Source: [Mycobacterium] stephanolepidis
Lineage (GTDB): Bacteria; Actinomycetota; Actinomycetes; Mycobacteriales; Mycobacteriaceae
Reading direction: 5' to 3'
DNA length: 64,000 nucleotides
NCBI RefSeq assembly: GCF_002356335.1
Contig: NZ_AP018165.1
Location: 2,728,001-2,792,000 of the forward strand
Position numbers and translations under genes: made by a program. Below, in pieces: positions 41,202-52,023 of the stretch (its first letter is position 1; each line of letters begins with the position of its first letter). A model generated the notes under the pieces. The model worked only from the letters and a program-made list of their open reading frames with translations, ran no database searches and was not told the origin of the DNA.

Positions 41202-42120
41202 GTTGTGCCACCGCCCGCCCGAATTGAAGAAGCCGTTCCATCTGGGCGAGGCCGCCGTCCACGATCGACTTGGCGAAGTAGAAATCCTGCACTTCCCACT
41301 CGGTTTCCGAAATCGAGACCGCACGACTCTTTTCCGGAGTCACCGTCGAGAGCCACAGCTCGACGGCGAGCAGCGAGCGCTCCGCACCCAGCTGTTGATA
41401 TGTCGTCTTCAGTTGACGGTCGGTGATGGCGCTCAGCGGGATGACACGGATCGACGAGGTGAACTCCGATGATCCGAGTAGTCCGGACTTGTCCTCGCCA
41501 TGCCACATCACAAGCCGGCGGCCGTCACTCAGCGCCACCTCCTGCCACAGACCTTCCGACTGCTCAGCCGGTTCACGATCCAGAACGAAGGCAGACACCT
41601 CCGATATGTCGACCACCGCCCGCAGCGCATCGAGCGCCACCCTCGGATCCCGGAGTCCGACCGTCGCGGCGTTGGTGAGGTCCGGATAGGGCGCCCAGTC
41701 CTGGTACCCATCCCCCTCGACACCACGCAGTGAACGCTCGATGGCTGTCACCTCGGCCACCCACTCAGCTGGATCCGCATCTGTCCACAAATCGGCGAGC
41801 TCACTGTCCGGAGCCTGCACCCGCGCGATCGCGCCGCGCGCCAGGACCGCAAGCGCATATGCTTGAGTTTGCTTTACGACAATGTCGGCCACCGCTTCCG
41901 ACCACCGCGCCGCGAGCGAATCGACCTCGCCCGAACATCGCAGGGCAATCACGGCAGCGGCAGCGACCACCGTTGACCCCTCCGGCGCCTCTAGGTAGTC
42001 AGCATTCGCCATGCGCAAGCATCGCGCCAGTTGAAGCTCGATATCATCACTCTGCCTGAGATCGCCCAAGAAGTCGGCGGCATCATCGTTGTCAAACGGT
42101 CCAGCACCCCAGGCTCCCAC
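41194..42120 (-). CDS. DUF4259-domain protein with C-terminal strand-rich domain
   Basis: The 308-residue protein begins VGAWGAGPFDNDDAADFLGDL, the signature of DUF4259, which spans about 1-130. The second half (about 140-308) is a beta-rich domain repeated in the next gene. GTG at 42120 is preferred because it starts exactly at the domain and has CACTAT seven nucleotides upstream; the frame extends nine codons further. DUF4259 proteins have no settled function and occur as stand-alone cytosolic proteins in many bacteria, sometimes near toxin-immunity loci. It is coupled to the paralogue by an 8-nt overlap. Confidence 0.75.
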   Translation of the reverse strand: MGAWGAGPFDNDDAADFLGDLRQSDDIELQLARCLRMANADYLEAPEGSTVVAAAAVIALRCSGEVDSLAARWSEAVADIVVKQTQAYALAVLARGAIARVQAPDSELADLWTDADPAEWVAEVTAIERSLRGVEGDGYQDWAPYPDLTNAATVGLRDPRVALDALRAVVDISEVSAFVLDREPAEQSEGLWQEVALSDGRRLVMWHGEDKSGLLGSSEFTSSIRVIPLSAITDRQLKTTYQQLGAERSLLAVELWLSTVTPEKSRAVSISETEWEVQDFYFAKSIVDGGLAQMERLLQFGRAVAQHV

Positions 42121-42127
42121 GCAGCTA

Positions 42128-42133
42128 ATAGTG
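42128..42133 (-). promoter_or_regulatory. Possible leaderless -10 element of the DUF4259 gene
   Basis: On the reverse strand CACTAT ends seven nucleotides before the GTG at 42120. It departs from TANNNT at its first base, so support is weaker than for the other leaderless promoters. Confidence 0.35.
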
Positions 42134-42264
42134 ACAGAACACCGCACCTAGCGCATCTCAATGTATTTGATCCTGGGTAGATGCCTGCTAGTCATGTTGC
42201 TACCCGCATGGCACCCAGGACCGGCCGATAGGCTCGCGACATCACCGAGAGAATCGAGGCGACC

Positions 42265-42693
42265 ATGACCGAACCATCGGGCAGCGAGCAGTCATTCAAC
42301 GAGGCCAACATCGCCGAGTTCCGTGCCAACGGCGGCAAGGTCGGCGGCCAATTCGAGGGTTTTCCACTCATGCTTTTGACGAGCACCGGCGCCAAATCGG
42401 GAGCCGAACGCGTGAACCCGTTGGCCTACTTCGATATCGATGGCAAGGCCTACATCGTCGGTTCGTCGGCGGGCAGACCGAAGAATCCCGCCTGGGTGGC
42501 GAACCTGCGAGCCAACCCCGATGTCGCCGTGGAGATCGGCGCCAACCCGAAAGCACACGCCACGGCCGTCGAACTCCCCCGCGCCGAGCGCGATCGGGTG
42601 TTCGACATCGTCAAACAGCGCGCACCCGGATTCGCCGAGTACGAAACCCTGACGGACCGGGTGATCCCCGTGTTCGAGATACGGCTCGACTGA
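42265..42693 (+). CDS. Deazaflavin (F420)-dependent nitroreductase family protein
   Basis: The 142-residue protein has the split-barrel Ddn fold. Family marks are FEGFPLMLLTSTGAKSGAERVNPLAYF (about 35-60), the AYIVGSSAGRPKNPAWVANLRANPDV segment and a C-terminal RVIPVFEI strand. Ddn proteins use reduced F420 to reduce quinones or nitroimidazoles at the membrane. GAGGCGACC before the ATG supplies the ribosome-binding site. It is convergent with nusB with a single nucleotide between stops. The natural substrate is unknown. Confidence 0.9.
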   Translation: MTEPSGSEQSFNEANIAEFRANGGKVGGQFEGFPLMLLTSTGAKSGAERVNPLAYFDIDGKAYIVGSSAGRPKNPAWVANLRANPDVAVEIGANPKAHATAVELPRAERDRVFDIVKQRAPGFAEYETLTDRVIPVFEIRLD

Positions 42694-42694
42694 G

Positions 42695-43180
42695 TTATTC
42701 CGCGGAGCTGGAAGCCGAGCCGCCCCGGATGTGCGGGGTCACCAGCATGAGCTGACCCAGCACACCGTTCACGAATGCCGGTGACTCATCGGTGGATAGC
42801 TGTTTGGCCAGCTCGACCGCTTCGTCGACGGCCACCACCTCGGGCACATCCTCGGCGTGGAGCAGCTCCCACACCGCGACGCGCATGATCGCGCGGTCCA
42901 CCGCGGGCAGCCTGGCCAGCGTCCAGCCCTGCAGATGCGAGGAGATCAGCTCGTCGATGTGTGTGGCGTGCTCGGTGACACCGTGCGCGACCGTCACCGT
43001 GTACGGGTTCAGCGGCTCCACATCCGCCTTCGTCTCCGCCAATCCGCGACGCTCATCGGCCACCGCGGCCGCCGTCATATCCCGCGCCTCGGCCTCGAAC
43101 AGCAGGTCCACTGCCCGCTTGCGCGCCTTGCGGCGGCCTCCCTTGGCAGAGGCGCGGCCGGTCGAACCGCTATCAGCCAT
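42695..43180 (-). CDS. nusB: Transcription antitermination factor NusB
   Basis: With NusE it binds boxA of rRNA leaders and supports processive rRNA transcription. The 161 residues have a basic N terminus ([24 protein letters not shown]), a helical core with [18 protein letters not shown] and [29 protein letters not shown]. The stop is one nucleotide from the convergent nitroreductase gene. Its start overlaps the efp stop by 8 nt, the conserved efp-nusB pair. Confidence 0.96.
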   Translation of the reverse strand: MADSGSTGRASAKGGRRKARKRAVDLLFEAEARDMTAAAVADERRGLAETKADVEPLNPYTVTVAHGVTEHATHIDELISSHLQGWTLARLPAVDRAIMRVAVWELLHAEDVPEVVAVDEAVELAKQLSTDESPAFVNGVLGQLMLVTPHIRGGSASSSAE

Positions 43181-43736
43181 TCACGCGGCCGAGGTAGCTG
43201 GCGTCGCGCGTGTCGACCTTGAGGCGGTCACCGGTGTTGATGAACAGCGGCACCTGGATCTCGGCGCCGGTTTCCATCGTCGCCGGCTTGGTGCCCGCGC
43301 TGGAACGGTCACCCTGCAGACCTGGCTCGGTGTGGGTCACCACGAGTTCGACCGAAACCGGCAGCTCGATGTACAGCGCCGCTCCCTCGTTGAACGCGAC
43401 CTGCACGGTCATGCTCTCCAGCAGGAACCGGTGCGCGTCGCCGACCAGCTCCGGAGTGAGGTGGTGCTGCTCGTAGTCCTGGCTGTCCATGAATACGAAC
43501 GAGTCACCGTCGCGGTACAGATAGGTGGTGTCGCGGCGGTCGACTGTCGCGGTCTCGACCTTCACGCCCGCGTTGAAGGTCTTGTCGACGACCTTGCCCG
43601 ACAACACGTTCTTCAGCTTGGTGCGCACGAATGCCGGTCCCTTACCGGGCTTCACGTGCTGGAACTCGGTGATCTGCCACAGCTGACCATCGATGTTGAG
43701 CACCAGGCCGTTCTTGAAATCGGCGGTTGAAGCCAC
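43173..43736 (-). CDS. efp: Translation elongation factor P
   Basis: It rescues ribosomes stalled on polyproline motifs; several proline-rich proteins in this window would need it. The 187 residues form three beta-barrel domains. The acceptor loop is [19 protein letters not shown], with the Lys in PGKG usual for EF-P. The middle signature is [12 protein letters not shown], and the C-terminal OB domain ends with [19 protein letters not shown]. The GTG start has AAGGAG upstream. It sits between pepQ and nusB. Confidence 0.97.
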   Translation of the reverse strand: MASTADFKNGLVLNIDGQLWQITEFQHVKPGKGPAFVRTKLKNVLSGKVVDKTFNAGVKVETATVDRRDTTYLYRDGDSFVFMDSQDYEQHHLTPELVGDAHRFLLESMTVQVAFNEGAALYIELPVSVELVVTHTEPGLQGDRSSAGTKPATMETGAEIQVPLFINTGDRLKVDTRDASYLGRVNG

Positions 43737-43772
43737 AGTCGTCTATCTCCTTGCGTAACTGTTCAGTACTAC

Positions 43773-44873
43773 TCAATTAATGACGGTGAGTTCCTTGGGG
43801 AACCGGGTCAACAGCTCCGGCCCGTCGGGCCGCACCACGAGCGTGTCCTCGATCCGGACTCCGCCCCGGTCGGGCAGGTAGACCCCTGGCTCGACTGTCA
43901 CCGCCGAGCCAGCAAGCAGTGTACCGGTGGCGCCGGCACCGATACCCGGTGCTTCGTGGATCTGCAAGCCCACGCCGTGCCCGAGGCCGTGGCCGAAGTT
44001 CTGTCCGTATCCAGCGGCGGCGATGACATCGCGGGCCGCGGCATCCACGCCCTTCAGCGATGCTCCGGGCGCAAGCGCCTCCCGTCCCGCCGCCTGCGCG
44101 ACCAGCACCAGTTCGTAGATCTCCTGCTGCCATGGCGACACCGACCCCAGCACCAGGGTCCTGGTCATGTCCGAGTGATATCCGGCGACCAGTGCCCCGA
44201 AGTCGATCTTCACGAAGTCGCCGGCGGCCAGTACCGCGTCGGTGGGCCGGTGGTGCGGTATCGCCGAGTGTGGACCGGCCGCGACGATGGTCTCGAACGA
44301 CGTGCCGTCGGCCCCGTGTTCACACATGAGGTTCTCCAGGTCGCGCGCCACGTCACGCTCGGTGCGCCCGGGCCGGATCCCACCGGTGTCGATCAATGCG
44401 GACAATGCGGTATCCGCTGTGGCACAAGCCCTTTCGAGTATCCGTACCTCGGATTCGTCCTTCACTTCCCGGAGCTTCTCCACCCGATTCGGCGACCGGA
44501 TCAGCTCGACGTCCCCGGCCGCCGCGCTCAGTTTGTCGAATCCGTCGACGGTGACCACGTGGCTTTCGAATCCCGCGCGCCCGGCGGCGGCCGATGCGAT
44601 CAGCGCCGCGCCGTACCCGCGGTCGATCAGAGCCCGCAGATCCGGAACCTGCGCGGCGGCCTGGGTGCGGTAGCGGCCATCGGTGCACAGCACGGTCGCC
44701 TTCTCATCCGCTCCGTCGCCCGCGGCCACCCATAACGCGGCGGCGGACCCCGTGAAACCCGTCAGATAGCGAATGTTGACCAGGTCGGTGATCAAAAGCG
44801 CATCGAGTCCGTCGGCGCGCAGTCCCTCACGCAGTCGTTCCCGGCGATCGATATGGCTGAGGACGGTCGTCAT
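43773..44873 (-). CDS. pepQ: Xaa-Pro dipeptidase/aminopeptidase (M24 family)
   Basis: A cytosolic metallopeptidase that removes residues before proline. The 366 residues comprise a creatinase-like N-terminal domain (about 1-130) and a pita-bread catalytic domain. Metal ligands are visible in VKIDFGALVAGYHSDMTRTLVLG (two Asp), HGLGHGVGLQIHEAPGIG (His), TVEPGVYLPDRGGVRIED (two Glu). The start MTTVLSHIDRRERLREGL at 44873 fits the family; TAGCGT eight nucleotides upstream may serve a near-leaderless mRNA. Next to efp and nusB as in other mycobacteria. Confidence 0.94.
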   Translation of the reverse strand: MTTVLSHIDRRERLREGLRADGLDALLITDLVNIRYLTGFTGSAAALWVAAGDGADEKATVLCTDGRYRTQAAAQVPDLRALIDRGYGAALIASAAAGRAGFESHVVTVDGFDKLSAAAGDVELIRSPNRVEKLREVKDESEVRILERACATADTALSALIDTGGIRPGRTERDVARDLENLMCEHGADGTSFETIVAAGPHSAIPHHRPTDAVLAAGDFVKIDFGALVAGYHSDMTRTLVLGSVSPWQQEIYELVLVAQAAGREALAPGASLKGVDAAARDVIAAAGYGQNFGHGLGHGVGLQIHEAPGIGAGATGTLLAGSAVTVEPGVYLPDRGGVRIEDTLVVRPDGPELLTRFPKELTVIN

Positions 44874-44893
44874 AGGTGTCGACGCTACCGCGA

Positions 44894-44899
44894 TACGCT
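44894..44899 (+). promoter_or_regulatory. Leaderless -10 element of the B-4DMT gene
   Basis: TACGCT ends six nucleotides before the ATG at 44906. The 32-nt divergent gap to pepQ therefore holds back-to-back promoters. Confidence 0.55.
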
Positions 44900-44905
44900 G
44901 GGCCC

Positions 44906-45402
44906 ATGCCCGAAGCTGGAACACGTTCCATGACCGCGCAATGGCTTACCCGTGGCGCCGTCTTCGCCGTCTTTATGGTGCTGATTCGCGTGATACAGGG
45001 CCTGGCCATCAGCGTCTGGGAGACCCACGGCACCCTCATCAACATCACGCTGGTTCTGGTGTTCGTCGCGGCGGTGGTGGCCTGGGCGATCACCGACGGC
45101 CGCGGCGATGCCCGACGCAACCCCGATCCGGACCGTCGTGAAGATCTAGCGATGTGGTGGCTGCTGGGTGGCATCTTCGCCGGGGCGGTCAGCGGCCTGG
45201 TGATCTGGCTGATCAGTCGGTTCAACGAGGGAATCTATGCGGCGGGCATCCTGGCCGAGCTCACCACCACCGCGGCATTCGTGGCACTGCTGGTGTTCGC
45301 GCCCGCCATGGTCGGCGTATTCGCGGGCCGACTGCTGGTGGACCGCAAGGAAAAGGAGCACGCCGCGCTGCAGCAGTCGGATACCGACGTGTTCCAGGCG
45401 GT

Positions 45403-45430
<28 letters not shown>
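44906..45430 (+). CDS. B-4DMT-type four-helix membrane protein
   Basis: The 174-residue protein has four hydrophobic helices (about 13-35, 42-62, 80-103, 113-137) and a charged C-terminal tail. It resembles the small actinobacterial B-4DMT transporter-like family found beside pepQ and aroQ (Rv2536 position). The transported compound, if any, is unknown. Start at 44906 is supported by the -10 hexamer six nucleotides upstream; an internal ATG at 44930 is less likely. The last 28 nt overlap the convergent aroQ. Confidence 0.75.
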
Positions 45431-47579
<2,149 letters not shown>

Positions 47580-47583
<4 letters not shown>

Positions 47584-48818
47584 CCCGCTGTGTTAGCCGA
47601 TCTTCGCGCAAGCTGCTCATCGGAGGATTCTCGGCGTGGCTCCCGCTGCGCCACCGCGTCCAGGTACGCACCGACGTTCGTCTTCGTCTCGGACAGCGAG
47701 TCTCCACCGAACTTCTCCAGTGCGGCGCGGGCCACCACCAGCGCAACCATCGCCTCGGCGACCACCCCAGCGGCCGGGACCGCGCACACGTCGGAACGCT
47801 GGTGAATTGCGACAGCCTCGTCGCCGGTGGACATGTCCACCGTCGCCAACGCCCGCGGGACGGTGGAGATGGGCTTCATCGCCGCCCGCACCCGCAGCGG
47901 TTGACCGTTGGTCATGCCACCTTCCAGTCCCCCGGCACGATTGGTGGAGCGCAGGATGCCGTCGGGGCCGGGGTAAATCTCGTCGTGTGCGGCGCTGCCG
48001 CGTCGACGCGCGGTGGTGAAACCGTCACCGATCTCCACACCCTTGATCGCCTGGATACCCATGATCGCCGCCGCCAATTGGCTGTCCAGCCGGTCGTTCC
48101 CACTGATGAACGAGCCGAGTCCGACGGGCAAACCGGCGATCACCACCTCGACCACTCCACCGAGGGTGTCGCCGTCCTTCTTGGCGGCCTCGATCTCACT
48201 GATCATCGACGACTGAGCCTGCTCGCCGAACGCCCGCACCGGGCTGGCGTCGATGGCGTCCAGGTCGGCGGCGCTCGGAACCGGGCCTTCGTAGGGCTCG
48301 GAGTCACCGATGGAGATGACGTGCGAGATGACATCTACTCCCAGGGCCTGCTTCAAGAAGGCCTTGGCAAGGGTGCCCACGGCCACGCGCGCCGCGGTCT
48401 CGCGCGCACTGGCCCGCTCGAGGACCGGGCGGGCGTCATCGAATCCATATTTGAGCATGCCCGCGTAGTCGGCGTGCCCGGGCCGGGGCCGGGTCAGCGG
48501 CGCGTTGCGCGCGATGTTCTCCAGCTCGGCGGGGTCCACGGGGTCCGGAGACATCACGGTTTCCCACTTGGGCCATTCGGTGTTGCCGACCTCGATGGCA
48601 ACCGGACCGCCCAAGGTCAGTCCGTGGCGCACGCCACCGAGCACGGTGACCTGATCGGCCTCGAAAGCCATCCGCGCACCCCGGCCGTAGCCCAGGCGCC
48701 GACGCGCCAGCTGCCTACCGATGTCCTCCGATGTCAGTTCGACACCGGCGACCATGCCTTCCAGGACCGCGACCAACGCGCGTCCATGCGATTCACCTGC
48801 CGTGATCCAGCGCAACAC
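47580..48818 (-). CDS. aroC: Chorismate synthase
   Basis: It makes chorismate from EPSP using reduced FMN. At about 412 residues it begins [21 protein letters not shown], with [33 protein letters not shown] and [11 protein letters not shown] further on. The GTG at 48818 gives the family's exact N terminus; ATG at 48827 and GTG at 48824 are in-frame alternatives. The last dozen residues ([12 protein letters not shown]) are encoded by a copy of a dispersed 15-mer repeat also found between carB and pyrF. It heads aroC-aroK-aroB-aroQ. Confidence 0.96.
47601..47615. repeat. Second copy of the 15-mer TCTTCGCGCAAGCTG, inside the aroC 3' end
   Basis: An exact match to 30752-30766. Here the repeat is read in antisense as part of the aroC C-terminal codons, and CTCATCG follows within a few bases, as it does at the first copy. 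Confidence 0.55.
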
Positions 48819-48884
48819 GTGCACCATTGTCCCATGCGAGCAGGTCGGTCTTCCAAATCGATCGGGACAGTGGATGGTTCTTTG

Positions 48885-49319
48885 TCAGATGCCCGGTGAG
48901 AGGACCGTCAGCCCGGTCGCTAACGCCGTGGCCAGACACATCGACGGTCCATGCGGAACCGATACTCCCCGGCGCCCGCACGCCATGAGCGACACACCGA
49001 TCAGGCCGGTCAACAGCGGCGCACCGATCGCCGCCAGAAACCACGAGTCCAACCCGAACACCCCCGACAATCCCCCGGTGCCGAAGGCGAGCTTCACGTC
49101 CCCGGCCCCCATCGCGCGCGCCGAGAGCAGGTGCGCGGCCAGGTACACGACCGTCAACGCCGCCGCACCGGCCAACATCGATGGATTGCGGTCGAACATC
49201 GCCACCACGACGATCCCGGCGGCCGCGGGCAGCGTGAGCCAGTTCGGCAGCCTGCGGTACCTGATGTCGAAATATGACAGCGCCGCCATCCAGCACAGCA
49301 CACCCGCCCCGTACATCAT
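48885..49319 (-). CDS. Prepilin peptidase (A24 family)
   Basis: The 144-residue inner-membrane aspartic protease is of the short TadV/PilD-like type and would cleave type IV/Flp prepilin leaders. The two catalytic aspartates are visible in YFDIRYRRLPN (about residue 18) and in the GAGDVK motif (about 71-76, MGAGDVKLAFG). Five or so helices are predicted and no N-terminal methylase domain is present. TACATT six nucleotides before the ATG suggests leaderless transcription. No pilus genes lie in the window, so its substrates are elsewhere. Confidence 0.9.
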   Translation of the reverse strand: MMYGAGVLCWMAALSYFDIRYRRLPNWLTLPAAAGIVVVAMFDRNPSMLAGAAALTVVYLAAHLLSARAMGAGDVKLAFGTGGLSGVFGLDSWFLAAIGAPLLTGLIGVSLMACGRRGVSVPHGPSMCLATALATGLTVLSPGI

Positions 49320-49325
49320 GTGGGG

Positions 49326-49331
49326 AATGTA
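49326..49331 (-). promoter_or_regulatory. Leaderless -10 element of the prepilin peptidase gene
   Basis: On the reverse strand TACATT ends six nucleotides before the ATG at 49319. It shares a 37-nt divergent gap with the tam promoter. Confidence 0.6.
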
Positions 49332-49343
49332 GCGCCGCGCGGC

Positions 49344-49349
49344 TAGATT
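49344..49349 (+). promoter_or_regulatory. Leaderless -10 element of tam
   Basis: TAGATT ends seven nucleotides before the GTG at 49357. Confidence 0.6.
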
Positions 49350-49356
49350 CGGAGCA

Positions 49357-50145
49357 GTGACGAAGACATTGTGGAGCCCGCAGGAATACAGCCGATTCGG
49401 AGACGAACGCAGTCGCCCGTTCTACGAATTGCTATCTCGAATACCCGCCTCGGGTCCACGCACTGTCGTTGACTTGGGTTGCGCCAGTGGAGCATTGACC
49501 GTCGATTTGGCCCGCCGGTGGCCCGATGCTTCGGTGCTGGGACTGGATTCCTCCGCCGAGCTGCTGGCCACCGCACCCGCCGATCTGCCCGCCAATCTGC
49601 GTCTGGAGCAAGGCGATATCGCGGACTTTCGAGCCGACGGCGTAGACGTACTGTTCACCAATGCGGCCTTGCAATGGCTTCCACAGCACCGCGAGCTCAT
49701 CGCCACGTGGGCCGGGCAGCTCAATCCGGGTGGATATCTGGCCTTTCAGGTTCCGGGCAACTTCGGCGCGCCCTCGCATGCGCTGATGCGCCAGGTGGCC
49801 GAATCGCCACGCTGGGTATCGCGATTGTCCGGTGTGCTGCGCGGAATCGAGAGCACGGACGAAGCCGAAGGTTATGCGCGCCTGGCCATTTCCGCCGGTC
49901 TGGTTCCGGACGCCTGGGAAACGACATATATGCACCTGTTGACGGGCGAGGATCCGGTGCTGCGCTGGGTTCATGGCACCGGGCTGAGGCCCGTCGTGTC
50001 GGCACTGCCTGCCGACGAATTCGCCGAGTTCGAGTCTGAGTACGCCGCACTGCTGCGCCGGGCTTATCCGCGCTCCGGCGAGGTGACCCCATTCGGATTC
50101 CGCCGAATCTTCTGTGTGGCATCCAAGCCGGACGTGGGTCGATAG
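49357..50145 (+). CDS. tam: Trans-aconitate 2-methyltransferase
   Basis: It methylates trans-aconitate, a by-product of aconitase, with SAM. The 262-residue length and whole-length pattern fit Tam: N-terminal LWSPQEYSRFGDERSRPFYELLSRI, motif I VVDLGCASGALTVDLARRWP, then LFTNAALQWLPQHRELIATW and the late FRRIFCVA strand. The GTG start at 49357 is fixed by the -10 hexamer seven nucleotides upstream. The TAG stop forms part of the -10 hexamer of the next TetR gene. Confidence 0.92.
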   Translation: MTKTLWSPQEYSRFGDERSRPFYELLSRIPASGPRTVVDLGCASGALTVDLARRWPDASVLGLDSSAELLATAPADLPANLRLEQGDIADFRADGVDVLFTNAALQWLPQHRELIATWAGQLNPGGYLAFQVPGNFGAPSHALMRQVAESPRWVSRLSGVLRGIESTDEAEGYARLAISAGLVPDAWETTYMHLLTGEDPVLRWVHGTGLRPVVSALPADEFAEFESEYAALLRRAYPRSGEVTPFGFRRIFCVASKPDVGR

Positions 50146-50148
50146 AAT
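50143..50148 (+). promoter_or_regulatory. Leaderless -10 element of the 50.2-kb TetR gene, overlapping the tam stop
   Basis: TAGAAT ends six nucleotides before the GTG at 50155. Its first three bases are the tam stop codon. Confidence 0.6.
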
Positions 50149-50154
50149 CGGGCG

Positions 50155-50874
50155 GTGCCGGATACCAATGCCAAGGAACGCTCACTCACCGGGCATGAGG
50201 CACGTTGGGAACGGCACAACTCCGCCCGCCAGACCCGCATCGTGGAGTCTGCCGTCGCGCTGCTCGATGAAACGCCGCCCGGCACCGAGATTCCCGTGCA
50301 GTCGATCGCCAAACGGGCCGAGCTGGCCAAGTCTGTGGTGTACCGGCAGTTCGAGGGACGCGAGGACCTCGATCGCCGAATCCGCTCCTACCTATTGCAG
50401 GACTTCGACGCCACGATCACGTCACAACTGGACGTCAGCAGAGGTTCGATCATCGACATCGTCACCAGAACCATCCGGGCCGTCCTCGATTGGATGACCA
50501 ACTACCCACACCGCTATGAATTCATGCGTTCCGGGGCCACCGATGAGTACCCCGCCGTCGACGCGATCAGCACGGTCAAACTCCGCGTGGAACAGCGTGT
50601 TCGCGGCGTCTTGATTCCGATCACCGAGCAGCTCGGGATCGATTACTGCGTATTCGAGTCAGTCACCTACGCGGTGGTGACCATGGTCGAGGGATCACTA
50701 TCGCGGTGGCTGCGGGAAGAGGAACCAGCGCGCAACCGCACCGAGATCATCGAAGACCTCGCGAACTACGTCTGGTACGTGCTGGACGGGGCCGGTCGTT
50801 CGATGGGCGTGTCCTTGGACCCGCAGACCGAACTGATGGCGGCTATCGCCGAACTGTCAGGCGCCAACCGCTAG
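50155..50874 (+). CDS. TetR family transcriptional regulator
   Basis: The 239-residue protein has a TetR helix-turn-helix at about 30-70 (GTEIPVQSIAKRAELAKSVVYRQFEGREDLDRRI) and a TetR_C-type ligand domain. The GTG start is supported by a -10 hexamer at leaderless spacing. It is convergent with the AurF-like diiron oxygenase gene and overlaps its 3' end by 18 nt. Such TetR/oxygenase pairing is frequent in mycobacteria, so the palindromes upstream of the oxygenase are its probable targets. The ligand is unknown. Confidence 0.87.
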   Translation: MPDTNAKERSLTGHEARWERHNSARQTRIVESAVALLDETPPGTEIPVQSIAKRAELAKSVVYRQFEGREDLDRRIRSYLLQDFDATITSQLDVSRGSIIDIVTRTIRAVLDWMTNYPHRYEFMRSGATDEYPAVDAISTVKLRVEQRVRGVLIPITEQLGIDYCVFESVTYAVVTMVEGSLSRWLREEEPARNRTEIIEDLANYVWYVLDGAGRSMGVSLDPQTELMAAIAELSGANR

Positions 50875-51870
50875 CGGCGCCCCCACGGGCGAGCGGTCGG
50901 GCTCGCTGCGGTACCGCGACGGACGGCCGTCGATGTGCAGCACCTTCCACAACGGGCGCACCCACCACGGCCGCATTCCGATGTCCTCGGTGAGCTTGCG
51001 CATGTCTCCGAAGTACTCGGCCAGCGTGTGACGCGCATGCTCGCTGCGCCAGAAGGCCTGCTTGAAAACCGCACGCGGGATACCGAACTCGGCGGCGAAG
51101 GTCCGCGGCGGAATCATGATCTCGTTCGCCAGCAACTTCATGACGACCGGGAACAGCAGGGTGCACAGCGCGCGTTTGCGCGCGCTCATCAGCGGCATAT
51201 GTACGCGCAGGAATTCACCCGCGAAGGAGATGTGTCGCGCCTCTTCGGCCACGTGGATTTCCATCGTGCGTCGAACGGCCGGGGGCAGGTCGACGTCCTT
51301 GCGGATCAGCGATTTCTGGTAGTGGTCGATGGGCTCCTCGCCGCCGAGGATGCCGATGAAGAGCACCACATGCGCCCAGCCGCCCGCCACGCCGATGATC
51401 GGCGACAGCCTGCGGAACCACTTGCGCATGCCCGGGACGTCGTCACCGATGCGGTTGACGAGCTCCTGGAACATCTGGATGTGGTTGCACTCCTCGGTCA
51501 TCTCGTGGAGGCAGTAGCGGAACTCCGGCGAGCCGTTCGGCAGCTTCATGAGGTACTGCATCATGCCGCGAATCAGGATGCTCTCGAAGGCGAGCCCGAC
51601 CTTGACGCTGTTGGCCAGCCGCCAGCGGCCGATCTCGATTTGGCGGTCGAGAGGAAGGTCCCGGTACCACTGAGTGGCGCCGAGCGTGTCCAGCTCCGGG
51701 TGCAGCACCCAGCGGGGGTCGTTGCGGTCGATCTGGTAATCGGGCGCATCCCAGTCGATGTCCGTGAAGGGATCGAAGTGCAGACGCACCGAGCCTTCGG
51801 ACAACGTGTGCAGGGTCTGCAGGTACTCCGCGTCGAAATCACTCGGCCCGGGGACGGTGTAAAGCGGCAT
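50857..51870 (-). CDS. AurF-like diiron oxygenase
   Basis: The 337-residue cytosolic protein is of the p-aminobenzoate N-oxygenase/ferritin-like diiron class. Two iron-ligand helices are visible, EMTEECNHIQMFQELV (about 123-138) and HVAEEARHISFAGEFLRVH (about 210-228), with an earlier Glu in FESILIRGMMQ. It may oxidise an amine or insert oxygen in a fatty acyl or aromatic substrate; the substrate is not known. The AGGAGGAAG Shine-Dalgarno is strong. Two related palindromes lie 32-78 nt upstream of the start and suggest repression. Confidence 0.88.
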   Translation of the reverse strand: MPLYTVPGPSDFDAEYLQTLHTLSEGSVRLHFDPFTDIDWDAPDYQIDRNDPRWVLHPELDTLGATQWYRDLPLDRQIEIGRWRLANSVKVGLAFESILIRGMMQYLMKLPNGSPEFRYCLHEMTEECNHIQMFQELVNRIGDDVPGMRKWFRRLSPIIGVAGGWAHVVLFIGILGGEEPIDHYQKSLIRKDVDLPPAVRRTMEIHVAEEARHISFAGEFLRVHMPLMSARKRALCTLLFPVVMKLLANEIMIPPRTFAAEFGIPRAVFKQAFWRSEHARHTLAEYFGDMRKLTEDIGMRPWWVRPLWKVLHIDGRPSRYRSEPDRSPVGAPLAVGA

Positions 51871-51901
51871 TGCTTCCTCCTCGAATTACCCACCAATTTA
51901 C

Positions 51902-51948
51902 TGGGACGCGGCATCCCATGCAACATCTGATGGGACCAAAAGTCCCAT
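51902..51948. promoter_or_regulatory. Two related palindromes upstream of the diiron oxygenase
   Basis: ATGGGAC-CAAAA-GTCCCAT (51930-51948) has perfect 7-bp arms. TGGGA-CGCGGCA-TCCCA (51902-51918) repeats the half-site at a wider spacing. They lie between aroE and the oxygenase start, 32-78 nt upstream of its ATG. They fit operators for a dimeric regulator such as the adjacent TetR. They are not followed by a T-run, so a terminator is less likely. Confidence 0.6.
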
Positions 51949-52023
51949 AAATTTGATTCCCGCAGGTCGCATCTACTCGTGAGTGTGAATCTGCCCGACT
52001 GCCAACGCCGGATTATCGGGCGC

